Assembly: GCA_021777765.1 (NCBI GenBank)
Contig: JAJYDF010000015.1
Location: forward strand, 1 to 64,000
DNA from: Pseudomonadota bacterium
GTDB lineage: Bacteria; Pseudomonadota; Gammaproteobacteria; DASZBR01
Length of the DNA stretch: 64,000 nt
Direction: 5' to 3'
Part shown: positions 8,832 through 18,300 of the stretch, in pieces
How positions within the stretch are numbered: the first letter of the stretch is position 1
Layout of the letters: each line of letters begins with the position of its first letter
Position numbers and translations under genes: made by a program
Notes under the pieces: generated by a model
The model's database searches: none
What the model was told of the DNA's origin: nothing
The model's input: only the letters and a program-made list of their open reading frames with translations

Positions 8832-9124
8832 AGATTCCTCAGATAACAGGGGAGCCAAAGTAAACATGCTAGTATAATAAATAAGTTAACTATTAGCTAG
8901 TGCAAATGGCTCAATAATGGATAATTATTATTAGAAGACCTCTCAAAATCTTAAAATTTATCAGTTCTCAAAATGATAAATAGTAAAATACTGGATTGCG
9001 CATCACTCTTGGAATGATAAACATCAATGCAGAATTATTTTTTCAAGGTATTCTTACACAAAGTATTCAAGAAAAATTACAGCGCTCTTTATGCTAAGCA
9101 GCGATTTTCTCTCTCTTAAACACC

Positions 9125-9910
9125 CTATAAGTGTAATACGTCTTGGTAAGCTTGCCAGCCAATTTTGCGATATTCTTGTGACAGCGCTGCAGGATTTGCA
9201 GCAGCTGTAATTCCTCTTCCTACTATAATAATGTCACCTCCTTGCTGCGTGATGACTTGTTTTGGATCTTGGTACTGCTGCCCTAAGTTGTCCTGCTTAT
9301 TCATAAATTGTACGCCAGGCGTCAAATGAATATGCCCAGGATCATCCGATAGCGCATGCTGCGCAATAAAACCTGTTACCAAATCGGGAAATTTTTTGGC
9401 CATGTTCAACGTTGCATTTCGATATTCAGTGCCCGCTAAATTTCCTTGCGAACTCATTTCTGCTAATAACAAAACACCTTGCTTTTGTTTTAAGACCACT
9501 TCTTGTAATGCGGTTAAACATCCGGGACCAGGCAAACTATGTACTGTAACTAAATCAGCCCATTCCGCTATTCGATAAATACCGCCTTGATATTGTAATT
9601 GGACTGTTTTACCAATATCGGCAAATTTACGATCTTCTAGAATTAAAAATTGATAATGCTGTGCCATTTGTTTTAATTGCGTAGTAATATCAAATGCAAA
9701 ATCTTCCAAAATGTCGATATGCGTTTTTAATATACATATTTCTGGGCCACACTGTTCAATTAAATCGATTAATTTATCAGTTGAGGTGACATCTGCGGAC
9801 AACGCTAAATTGGTATTCTTTTGTTCCATTATATTGAATAAATAACTTGATAATGCGTTTTTGGATAATTTAGCGCGCTCGGAAAATGATATGCGTTTTG
9901 TTTGATTCAT
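9125..9910 (-). CDS. pyrF: Orotidine 5'-phosphate decarboxylase, eukaryotic UMP-synthase type
   Basis: 261 residues. It removes CO2 from OMP to give UMP, the last step of de novo pyrimidine synthesis. The catalytic word 'LEDRKFADIG' (DxKxxD) is present, with 'LALSADVTSTDKL' before it and 'TPGVQF' and 'DIIIVGRGI' after it. These and the N-terminal lead 'SFSERAKLSKNA' resemble the decarboxylase half and preceding linker of animal/plant UMP synthase more than the short PyrF of Escherichia coli. It is last in a minus-strand pyrimidine cluster, separated from pyrE by a MITE-like repeat. Function is firm; the eukaryote-like affinity rests on recalled sequences and needs a tree. Confidence 0.93.
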   Translation of the reverse strand: MNQTKRISFSERAKLSKNALSSYLFNIMEQKNTNLALSADVTSTDKLIDLIEQCGPEICILKTHIDILEDFAFDITTQLKQMAQHYQFLILEDRKFADIGKTVQLQYQGGIYRIAEWADLVTVHSLPGPGCLTALQEVVLKQKQGVLLLAEMSSQGNLAGTEYRNATLNMAKKFPDLVTGFIAQHALSDDPGHIHLTPGVQFMNKQDNLGQQYQDPKQVITQQGGDIIIVGRGITAAANPAALSQEYRKIGWQAYQDVLHL

Positions 9911-9991
9911 TTAGTAATCTCCAAATTGAAGAAAGAATATCTATTTAGCATTTTAATCCAATTATTAACTGTAATTTCATCATAAAAAACA

Positions 9992-10188
9992 TGTAGCCCG
10001 GGTGGAGCAAATGAAGATATTGAATATCATGATAAATTTGACCTTTACACTAAAATCTGTTTTGACCAATGGCGTAACCCAGGAAAATATTAATTTCCCG
10101 GGTTACACAGTAGTTTTAAATAATAATCGTTAATAAACCGTTATTATGTTATATAAATTTAATTTTCAATTGCTCCACCCAGGCTACA
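9992..10188. repeat. MITE-like repeat with GTAGCCCGGGTGGAGC ends, copy 1 (complete)
   Basis: The left end TGTAGCCCGGGTGGAGCAA (9992-10010) is mirrored by TTGCTCCACCCAGGCTACA at 10170-10188. Inside is a second inverted repeat, GTAACCCAGGAAA/TTTCCCGGGTTAC (about 10074-10107). The length is 197 bp with no coding capacity. Related copies follow both beta-lactamase-fold genes at 40271-40392 and 41549-41740. It fills the gap between pyrE and pyrF. Confidence 0.85.
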
Positions 10189-10226
10189 GATAGTTATTAT
10201 AATAATTTACACGTTATTGATAAAAA

Positions 10227-10805
10227 TCACACTAATTGCGCAATGAGACGTAACTGCTCTTTGTTGCAAATTTGACGTAATTCTTCTAATAATTCTGTCA
10301 TAGTAAATACAGAAAATAATCTACAATCGATCTGTTCTATTTTACTTCTTCCACCTTGCTCGCGATCGATAAATGAAATCACATCAGTTACAATTAAACT
10401 TTCTTGTCGTAATAAGTTAACTGTGTCTATTACACTGCCGCCGCTGGTAATTACATCTTCAAAAACAATGCAATGTTGTCCGGCGGAAAACAAGCCTTCA
10501 ATTCTTTTTTGTGTTCCATAATCTTTTTGTTCTTTTCGACATAACAGCATTGGGATATTGTTATCTAACGACACACAGGTCGCGATCGGTAATGCCGTAT
10601 AGGCCACGCCACAAATTAATTTATAATTTAAGTATTTAATTTCTTGCCACATGATATTTGCCACATTGCGCAATAATTGTGGATAAGCAATTAATACACG
10701 TAAATCAATATAAATGGGTGATCGCACACCAGACTTTAATAAAAAATCACCTAATTTAATGGCATCTATTGCATATAATTGTTGAATTAACTCGCGCTTG
10801 TTCAT
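10227..10805 (-). CDS. pyrE: Orotate phosphoribosyltransferase, UMP-synthase type
   Basis: 192 residues. It joins orotate and PRPP to make OMP. The PRPP-binding loop is 'CIVFEDVITSGGSVIDT', and the substrate region contains 'KSGVRSPIYIDLR', 'CGVAYTALPIAT' and 'LLCRKEQKDYGT'. These words match the N-terminal half of eukaryotic UMP synthase unusually well ('DREQGG' is also shared). It lies 61 bp after the dihydroorotate dehydrogenase gene and upstream of pyrF in one minus-strand run. Together PyrE and PyrF look like a two-chain version of UMP synthase. The ATG follows AAGGAG-like bases with a short spacer. Confidence in function is high. Confidence 0.93.
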   Translation of the reverse strand: MNKRELIQQLYAIDAIKLGDFLLKSGVRSPIYIDLRVLIAYPQLLRNVANIMWQEIKYLNYKLICGVAYTALPIATCVSLDNNIPMLLCRKEQKDYGTQKRIEGLFSAGQHCIVFEDVITSGGSVIDTVNLLRQESLIVTDVISFIDREQGGRSKIEQIDCRLFSVFTMTELLEELRQICNKEQLRLIAQLV

Positions 10806-10866
10806 GTTATCTCCTTAATAAAATTTAATTGCAATTTAATCACAAAATGGATTATTTTTACGACTA

Positions 10867-11949
10867 TTATGCTTCACTACTTATTAATTTATGATATGTC
10901 ATCCCCAAATTAGAATTCCACATAACTCCAGTTGCTGACATTGCTATATCTGCACCCACTTCATGATATTCAGTAAAATGTTGTGCTTCAGTAATTCCAC
11001 CACAACCTAAAATGCTTATATCTAATTTTTCTTGTACTTTGATTTGATTGATACGCTTTATAAAATCCAAACCTAATTGTTTAATAGGAAATCCCGATAC
11101 GCCACTGAATTGTCGGTGTTTACCGAAGACGGGTTCGTTTAATTTATTTTTTACTTGCATGGGAAAAGTATTTATTCCCGTTATACCTGCGACACCGGCA
11201 TAAGCAGCTGTCATTAAAATCTGTCGCAATAAATGATCATCGGCAATATAACCCAATTTAATCAATAACGGTGCTGGTTGAACAGCGAGGACAATACTGT
11301 GTATTAATTGATAAAAATAATTGATCTCAGAAAAAATATTTTTTTGTGATTGTAATTTTTCCGCATGCAAATTAGGACAAGAAATATTAGCTTCAATAAT
11401 ATCAGCGCCTGCGTCTTTGGCTAAACATGCAGCTGATACGTAATCATTTATTTGGTTATGTTGTTCATTATCTTCACCATAGATTGAAACAATTAAAACT
11501 TGTCCTTTTTGCATAGCGCGTTTTGCGTAATCAATATCTTCTGCAACAATCTGTGGTGACAAACAACTATTACCAAATGAATTAGCAATTGTGATTTGCT
11601 CTGATTTTATTTGTTGATCGGTACAATAAATAATTTGATTTAAATCAGTTTTAGTGAGAGGTCGATTAATATCAACATATTTGATATTTGGCCACGGATG
11701 ACTAGGCTGTTCCGCTTGACGAATTGTTTTATAAGTCAATACATCAAAACCTAATTGTGACATTAATGCAATGCCTTTTCCTGTCATTATTGGACAAGCT
11801 GGAATACCAATCCGTGACATAATGTTAAATCCTAACCACTCATGCCATGTTGATTTTGGAGGAATTTGGCGTACTGGTAGTGGAGACCCACTTTGGGGAC
11901 CAGTACGCCAATTATCAATAAATGATTTATTTATGTCATATAAATTCAT
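10867..11949 (-). CDS. Dihydroorotate dehydrogenase-like flavoprotein
   Basis: 360 residues, a TIM-barrel FMN enzyme. Marks are 'ANSFGNSC', the family loop 'EANISCPN' (whose cysteine is the usual catalytic base in class 1 enzymes), 'LLIKLGYIAD', and phosphate-binding 'ILGCGGITEAQH' and 'DIAMSATGVMWN'. The cysteine base and the lack of an N-terminal membrane helix suggest class 1 rather than the quinone-linked class 2 usual in gammaproteobacteria, though the N-terminal 90 residues look unlike standard PyrD. Its place directly before pyrE supports dihydroorotate to orotate conversion. A dihydropyrimidine-dehydrogenase-like role is a less likely alternative. The start overlaps nothing; 5 bp separate it from the upstream synthetase-like gene. 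Confidence 0.82.
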   Translation of the reverse strand: MNLYDINKSFIDNWRTGPQSGSPLPVRQIPPKSTWHEWLGFNIMSRIGIPACPIMTGKGIALMSQLGFDVLTYKTIRQAEQPSHPWPNIKYVDINRPLTKTDLNQIIYCTDQQIKSEQITIANSFGNSCLSPQIVAEDIDYAKRAMQKGQVLIVSIYGEDNEQHNQINDYVSAACLAKDAGADIIEANISCPNLHAEKLQSQKNIFSEINYFYQLIHSIVLAVQPAPLLIKLGYIADDHLLRQILMTAAYAGVAGITGINTFPMQVKNKLNEPVFGKHRQFSGVSGFPIKQLGLDFIKRINQIKVQEKLDISILGCGGITEAQHFTEYHEVGADIAMSATGVMWNSNLGMTYHKLISSEA

Positions 11950-11954
11950 TTTTG

Positions 11955-12797
11955 CTACGCTGCTAAGGCAATATTATTTTTATTAAATAATCCCGCTAAT
12001 TCCATCGCTCTTTCGAGTCGCGTTAAGCCGATACCACCACCAAATCTTTCAAACATCGGTAATGATAAATATTGATCTAATTCTTGCATAACTCTATCTT
12101 TGCCAAATGCATCAAATAATAATTGCGCATATTGTGATTTTGAAATTGTCATAAAATGTTCACGCATAACTTTTGTATTAACTTCCCTTTCTGCCGATCC
12201 AATTGTTTCCATACCGTATAATAAAACATCTATTTTATTAAATATTTCTGGCGTTTTACGTTTCATATTCCAAAACGGATGTGAACGTATTGGGAAATGC
12301 TCCAAGCTAATGACATTACCAAACTCTTCTTGCATTAATAGCTCATGTTTTGCACTTAAAATATCGGTATCATATTTATCGCACATGTCTTCATATTCTA
12401 GATAACATGCTTTACCAAATCCCATGTACTCTAATAATTCTGCTTCCATTTGACGTAACACATTCATATCACCCGCAGCTTCAAATTCAAACATGGGAAA
12501 TACAGGTACATGTCGACCTGGAATGGGATTGGGTTCGTTACGATAGCTGGTGGTGATACAAAAAACCCCGGGTAAACCGGGGTTTTTTAATAGCTCATAT
12601 TCAAGCCACATTTGTCCGGTCTGTGGAAGTGGGTAAATAATATTATTAAAAGAAAATTGGGAAATGGTACTGGGATCTTCACAAGCTGCTAATATAGATA
12701 AACGACATTGGGAGGGAACTTCAATAAAACCTTTTTTCTCTTGAAAGAAATAACGCAATTTTTTGATCATTTGATTGTAATGATGAATATTCTGCAT
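11955..12797 (-). CDS. Class II aminoacyl-tRNA synthetase-like protein (asparaginyl-type core, no anticodon domain)
   Basis: 280 residues, only the class II catalytic core. Motif 2 is 'TSYRNEPNPIPGRHVPVF' with 'FEFEA', and motif 3 is 'GGGIGLTRLERAM'. An aspartate/asparagine-type active site is suggested by 'GSAEREVNT' and 'PMFEFEAAG'. There is no OB-fold anticodon-binding domain, so it is unlikely to charge tRNA. Free-standing AsnRS-like cores elsewhere act as asparagine synthetases or in other amide-forming reactions. It opens the pyrimidine cluster, 5 bp before the dihydroorotate dehydrogenase gene, so a link to aspartate or glutamine metabolism is possible. An intrinsic-terminator-like hairpin sits within codons 70-79. 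Substrate is unknown. Confidence 0.75.
   Translation of the reverse strand: MQNIHHYNQMIKKLRYFFQEKKGFIEVPSQCRLSILAACEDPSTISQFSFNNIIYPLPQTGQMWLEYELLKNPGLPGVFCITTSYRNEPNPIPGRHVPVFPMFEFEAAGDMNVLRQMEAELLEYMGFGKACYLEYEDMCDKYDTDILSAKHELLMQEEFGNVISLEHFPIRSHPFWNMKRKTPEIFNKIDVLLYGMETIGSAEREVNTKVMREHFMTISKSQYAQLLFDAFGKDRVMQELDQYLSLPMFERFGGGIGLTRLERAMELAGLFNKNNIALAA
12560..12588. terminator. Terminator-like hairpin inside the coding sequence (bidirectional)
   Basis: AAAAAACCCCGG-GTAAA-CCGGGGTTTTTT reads as an intrinsic terminator on both strands. On the minus strand it lies about 210 bases into the first gene of the pyrimidine cluster. It could act as a coupling-dependent attenuator, but this is inference from shape only. 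Confidence 0.5.
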
Positions 12798-13020
12798 AAT
12801 TATTACTCCTCATAAATGTGGGCCAGGTAGAGAAACAATAATTTGCGCGCAAACGGCAGAATAATATATAAGTTTTAAATTCAATGCAAGCATTTTAATA
12901 AAAATATTTTAGCAATAACTAAACCCATTCAATAGATAATTAAGTAAATCTAGTTATTACAAAAATAATAAGCTATTTAATTAATACGCGGATGACGGTG
13001 TAGAAGTTATAAAGATTTAA

Positions 13021-13622
13021 ATGCGATCGCCCTTCGCTGACCAAAAATGCATACTTTTATTAATATTTAGTAATGATAATAAAACTTTATTAACAAAAGG
13101 TGACTATCAAAATATAATAGAATGCTTCTCAAATTATACTTACTTCTCCTGTCAATTCACTGATAATTCAACCTGGCCTGAAATAGTGACACGATCAATA
13201 TTGAGTATCTCTAGCGCATCAACCATACCCACCAATTTATCTGCCGAACCCCTCGTCGACCATATAATTGCACCATTCTCAAAAAACGAAATCGACCTAT
13301 TTGGCGAAAAATTTGGATTAAAAAATGAAATTGCAAAAAGAAATAGTAAATTTACCCGTAAAGTTGAATACCTAAATAATAGCTATATACACAAAATAGA
13401 TTGCTATCGTTTATTTAGAAAAACGACTGGACGCAATCAGCAATCTATTAATGTTTTATCTACTTCTATTACTCGTCATCTTGCACAAGTTTTTCCTATG
13501 AACAATTAGTCCTATCTAAAGAGCATGCAGAAGAATATATTACATTATATAAAAAATATCAGCCTAAAACTCGCGAACTAACCGTTGAAAATCAAGCTGA
13601 GCATAAACAAAAGATAATATAG
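13021..13622 (+). pseudogene. Broken gene of unknown function
   Basis: A 162-codon frame starts at 13021 and stops at 13509. Shifting frame near 13495-13500 continues with about 40 more coherent residues ('LSKEHAEEYITLYKKYQPK') to a stop at 13622. The two pieces together read as one helical protein of about 200 residues with a broken C-terminus. There is no Shine-Dalgarno at the first ATG, so the true start may also be lost. I do not recognise the family. It could be the remains of an accessory or effector gene at the edge of the accessory region. Confidence 0.4.
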
Positions 13623-13767
13623 TCAAAAAATGCTACTATTTTTCATCTATCATGCATGCATATTAATTTGTGAAATATCACGCGCGTTAATTAATTTATA
13701 GAATGGATTGTGTCAATGCAGTAAATTGTTGCGAAAAAATTGATGAGCCAAATAGTATTTGTTCACT

Positions 13768-14529
13768 CTATCTAGAATGCATCCCTTCCGAAATTGAATA
13801 TATATTTTGTAATTTACCCAACAAAATAATTTTCGTCCTACAACTGGTTTTCATACGTAAGTTATCAAGATAGGTGTCAACTGTTCGTTTAGAAATATTC
13901 ATTAAATAGGCCGTTTCTTTAGCCGACTTTCCTTCCATCAGATATTGCAAACATTCTGCTTCGCGATTAGTGAGATGAACCGATTTATTATTAATTTGTA
14001 TATTATTAGGAATAACTATTTTTTGGGGTGCCTGTGAATCTGTTACAAGCTCAAGTTTCAATTCTTTTTCAATCACTTTCGCAAAATCACTGATCATTGA
14101 CAGGTGCGGTTGGGAGGTAGATTTTTCATTCCATAATTCGGGGGTCAGATTTTCATCTACGCCAAGAATAGCGATGGGATTTCCTTCATGGTTATTTAAT
14201 GTATAACTGGTATTTTTAATCCACGCATTTTGTCCATCCGGTTTAATTATGCGAAATTTAACAGTACTGCAAAGCTGAGCTTCTTTGCTACGATGTGACA
14301 TGACTGATGAAATTTTTTTCATATCTTCTGGTAAAATAAATTCACCCCAGCGCTTAAGATCTTCATATAAAACTTGTCTTGGTCTTCCCCAAATTTTATC
14401 AAAGCTTTGACTCAAATATAATTGTTTACTGTAATCAGCAGTACACATCCAACATACTATGTTTTCCAGGCCGGAAAGAATAGAAAATATAGCATTCATT
14501 GTTTGATTAGATTGTCTTTCGATAGCCAT
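13768..14529 (-). CDS. PAS-domain LuxR-family transcriptional regulator
   Basis: 253 residues. Residues about 15-130 look like a PAS sensor ('VCWMCTADYSKQLYLSQSFDKIWG', shortened here, and 'IKPDGQNAWIKNTSYTL'). The C-terminal 65 residues are a GerE/LuxR helix-turn-helix: 'LTNREAECLQYLMEGKSAKE', then 'ISKRTVDTYLDNLRMK'. It should bind DNA and respond to a small ligand or redox signal through the PAS domain. No receiver domain is present. It lies divergent from, and about 850 bp from, the NRPS-NACHT gene and shares close HTH words with the stand-alone LuxR protein at 32320, which makes both candidate regulators of this region. Confidence 0.85.
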   Translation of the reverse strand: MAIERQSNQTMNAIFSILSGLENIVCWMCTADYSKQLYLSQSFDKIWGRPRQVLYEDLKRWGEFILPEDMKKISSVMSHRSKEAQLCSTVKFRIIKPDGQNAWIKNTSYTLNNHEGNPIAILGVDENLTPELWNEKSTSQPHLSMISDFAKVIEKELKLELVTDSQAPQKIVIPNNIQINNKSVHLTNREAECLQYLMEGKSAKETAYLMNISKRTVDTYLDNLRMKTSCRTKIILLGKLQNIYSISEGMHSR

Positions 14530-14643
14530 AAAAAATACCTATTTATATGAGTCCGTCCTATTATATAGATAAATTTTATTTTGTAATTATTTTGTTATTT
14601 TCAACACAATTTTTGTAATTAACAAAATAAATAAAAAAATATA

Positions 14644-14958
14644 TTAGAGGGGGTTTTCATCAATGTAATACATGAGCGCGGTATAAATAACCCTGGCGCT
14701 TGATACTTTATTATATAATGCTATTTTATTCAGCTCTTCGGCAATACAACCCGAGATTCGAATGGTCATTGCATGGTCTTCTTGTGGGCTGGCAATATAT
14801 ACCATTTTTTCTCCACGCGCTATTCTTTTTAGGAACCACTTAGCTATTTCCTCAAAAAATGAGCCCATTTGTTTATCAGCGCCCACACAGTGATTTTTAA
14901 TGCGCTTATAGAGCATTTTACTGATATGAAACTGTCTGAATTTGTAGTTTATCATCAC
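14644..14958 (-). CDS. Probable tandem ribbon-helix-helix DNA-binding protein
   Basis: 104 residues, no exact family recognised. Two similar segments are visible: 'KFRQFHISKMLYKRIKNH' with two following helices, and 'HAMTIRISGCIAEELNKIA' with 'SSARVIYTALMYYID'. Each reads as a short beta strand followed by two helices, the pattern of ribbon-helix-helix (CopG/Arc-like) DNA-binding units. AGG lies about 10 bases before the ATG. It is transcribed away from the NRPS-NACHT gene, sharing the 424-bp spacer, so it may control that spacer. Assigned by secondary-structure reading only. Confidence 0.5.
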   Translation of the reverse strand: MMINYKFRQFHISKMLYKRIKNHCVGADKQMGSFFEEIAKWFLKRIARGEKMVYIASPQEDHAMTIRISGCIAEELNKIALYNKVSSARVIYTALMYYIDENPL

Positions 14959-15382
14959 ATTGCCTATTTAAATATCGTTATGATTATCCTACTTAATTTT
15001 TATTTTTTAATAATCCGTATTTGTACGGAGAAGCAAATAGATGAGATAACTAACGTCTAACAACATTACCATTACACATACACCACACCATGCCGATTAT
15101 TTTACAACCAAGCTAATACAAGAATTCTAATAAATGGTTTTATTCAAACTAAGCTATTGCGACTTTTTATAAAATATCTAGCGAATTGAATGGCTATTGT
15201 ATTTTTTTTAACATATACTACTTCGCCCCCAACAATATAATTCACTTAACTACATAATAATTATTTTTATCACGAATAAAGTCAGCTTATATTGTAAATA
15301 GCTAGAAACAATATTATGAAATATTCTTAATCAATTCTTTTTTATTATTTATTCTAAATTTAAAACTTACATAGAGAACATT
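14959..15382. other. Divergent regulatory spacer upstream of the NRPS-NACHT operon
   Basis: This 424-bp gap separates the ribbon-helix-helix-like gene (minus) from the NRPS-NACHT gene (plus) and must contain both promoters. It is very AT-rich, with several TATAAT-like hexamers but no pair I can call with confidence. No gene or RNA is evident. The NRPS-NACHT ATG is preceded by a weak AGAGAA. Confidence 0.5.
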
Positions 15383-18300
15383 ATGCAAGATGCTGATCAA
15401 TTAAATTTAACAACAGATTTAAATAAATTTTATTATGAATCATTTGAGTTAATAGCTAATGATGAAAATAAAAATAAATTACCCGCCCTCTATGCACTCA
15501 ATTGTGATAAACCAATTAGCTATGCTGATTTATATCAACGTGTTATGCAATTTGCCAATTATTTATTGATCAAACATCCCGATGTAAAAAATGTAGGTTT
15601 ATTTTTATCTCAATCGGTTGAATATACAGTGTGTTTTTTAGCACTACATTTTGCTGGAAAAGTACTAATGCCGCTCAGCCCTGATCATGACAATACCGCT
15701 GACCGCTTAGCAAGCTTTGTCAATAATGGGCAAATTGAATTAATTATTTCAACGAGTGAATATTCAAGACATCCATTTCTATATCATGATGCAGTAAAAA
15801 ACCGTAAAATTATTTTTCTCGATAAAGAAAATAGCGTAATAAGCAGTTATTCAAAGAATAAACCTACTGTTAACACGAAGTTAAGTGATTTAGCCTATTT
15901 TACTAATACCTCAGGTTCTAGTGGCAAACCCAAGCAGTTGCGTATACCACATACCGGTATTTACGCATTGATGATAGGACACATCAAAACATTAAATGTA
16001 ATTCCTCAAGATAGAATAGCTGCATTTGCTGATATTCATTTTGATGCACATATTGCTGAAATAGTGACGGCAGTGGGTAGTGGCGCAAGTTTATATATTG
16101 TTCCTGCTGACTATAGAAGAGACTTAACCTATTTATCTAAATTTTATAGTGAACATAAAATTACTGTTGCTGTATTTGTTGCCTCGATGTTGAAACAGTG
16201 TAATGTCAAAGATTTTCCTCATTTACGCATTATTATTTGTACGGGTGAAAAACAGGATGATGAAACTTTAATAAAATGGACAAAGCAAGGCATAGTCATT
16301 ATTGATGGTTATGGTCCAGCAGAAAATACAGTGGCCACCTACTTAAAGAAAATTGAATATACAAATGAAACATCAAATTCATTCATTAGAAAAACCACCA
16401 TGCATATCATTCCTGGAACCGAAATTTTTGTGTTACCTAAAAATATTAATTTTCGGGAAGAAAAAGGACACATTCAACAAGTATCCAATGGTATTGAAGG
16501 TGAAATTTATCTAGCAGGAAAAGGCATAGCAGCTGGCTATATCAATCAAGATATGACGCGAGAAAGATTTTTCGAAATTCAACATCCTGATAATCCCCAC
16601 TTAACAACACGTGTTTTTAAAAGCAACGATTTAGCCATTCGTACTACAAATGGCGAAATCTTGATTCAGGGCCGCGTCGATCGCCAGTTAAAAATTTATG
16701 GCAAATTAATTTGTCCTGAAGAAATTGAAATCACAATTAATGAAGTATGTCCTGAAATCAGTATAGTAATAATTGATGCGCAAGTTAATCGTGAAGGACA
16801 CCCGGATTTTATCTGCTATTTGCAGCCTAAAGACATTACTCAACCTATCAATTTAGCGGATATTTATCATAAAGTTGCCAATAAATTAGGGCCATCATTT
16901 ATTCCTACCCGCTGGATTATAATAGAAAAAATCCCACTATTACCGAGTTTAAAACCTACACTTTTGGGATTACCTCCATTAACTGCACTTAAAGTGAGGA
17001 GAATTCAGGGAGATGGCAATCAATTACCTGGTGAAGATTTACCTGAGATATACGCTGATATAGAAAAAAAATTGGCGCAATTATTTTTAGATATTTTAAT
17101 TATTCCCGAACCGGACTTTGTATTGCACCGGAATGATAATTTTTTTGAATTAGGCGGAAAATCATTACAAGCTATCATTTTACTACAAATGTTGCGGCAA
17201 CCACCGTTTAATTTAAGACTTCGTTTTTCAGATTTCCTCTTAGCCCCTACTGTTGAACAATTGACTAGATTGATTATGCGTCAACATAAAAATACACAAA
17301 TTAAATCAATTATACCTTTATATATAGAACAACAAAAAACGGTGAATGTGCCTGTGTTTTTTATTCACTCATTACTCGGTGACGTAGAATTCGACAGCGA
17401 AAAGATGATGCGAGCCTGGAATTATCCTCATTCAGTGCATGGTATCAGCGCAAGAGGAATAACTGATCCGCTGGATATGGATACAGGTTTAATGACAATA
17501 GCAATGGATTATTTTAATGCAATAAAAAAAATATCTCCTCGCGGCCCTAAAGTCATAGCCGGATGGTCGTTGGGTGGCATATTGTCATTACTGGTTAAAC
17601 AATTATTTTTAGATGAAGGACAAACTGATGTTATTACAGTAATGATTGATAGTGAATCACCAACCATTTTTCAAAATATGACATCTCAAGCTTATAGTGA
17701 ATTTTTAAATGATTTACTGATGAAAAAAATTGCAGGTCAAATCGGTTTAAAAGAAATGCCCATTACCACGCAACAATTGGGAAAATTTTCTAAAGAAGAA
17801 CAAATTTATCATTTAATTATGTCTCTTGAAAAAAATTTAGCAGAACCGGGCTTAGATAATAAGAAAAGATTACTTAAAACGGTTAAAGGATTATTGCTTG
17901 GGATATTAAAAGTGAGATTAGAAAAAAGTGTCGATGGTGTACATCTGATTGCAGCATCTGAAACTCAGCAGAAACATAACAGTGACCGTTTACAATGGCC
18001 ATCATTAATTAAATTAGAATCTTTAATTTCACATGTATCTGACCATGATTCGATCATGTTAACTCCAGCAAATAGTAAAATAGTAGCGCAGCATCTTTAC
18101 AATTTATGTATTGCATTACAAGATAAATTAAAAAAAGCACAACTACTTGACGCGTTACGTGCCAAAAAAATTGACGAGATTGATGATAATGAATTGCGCT
18201 ATTATATCCCGCAACATATCGTCCCAGCACAAACTAATACAATTAAAGCTACCGATGCTGATAAGCAGAATGTTATTCATTTTATTGTTGAAAAATTTTT

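Noticed and set aside
6945..8867. Longer rpoD start at 8867
   Set aside because: The ATG at 8831 has GAGG at the right distance, and a -10-like TATACT at 8876-8871 would start the transcript at about the upstream ATG.
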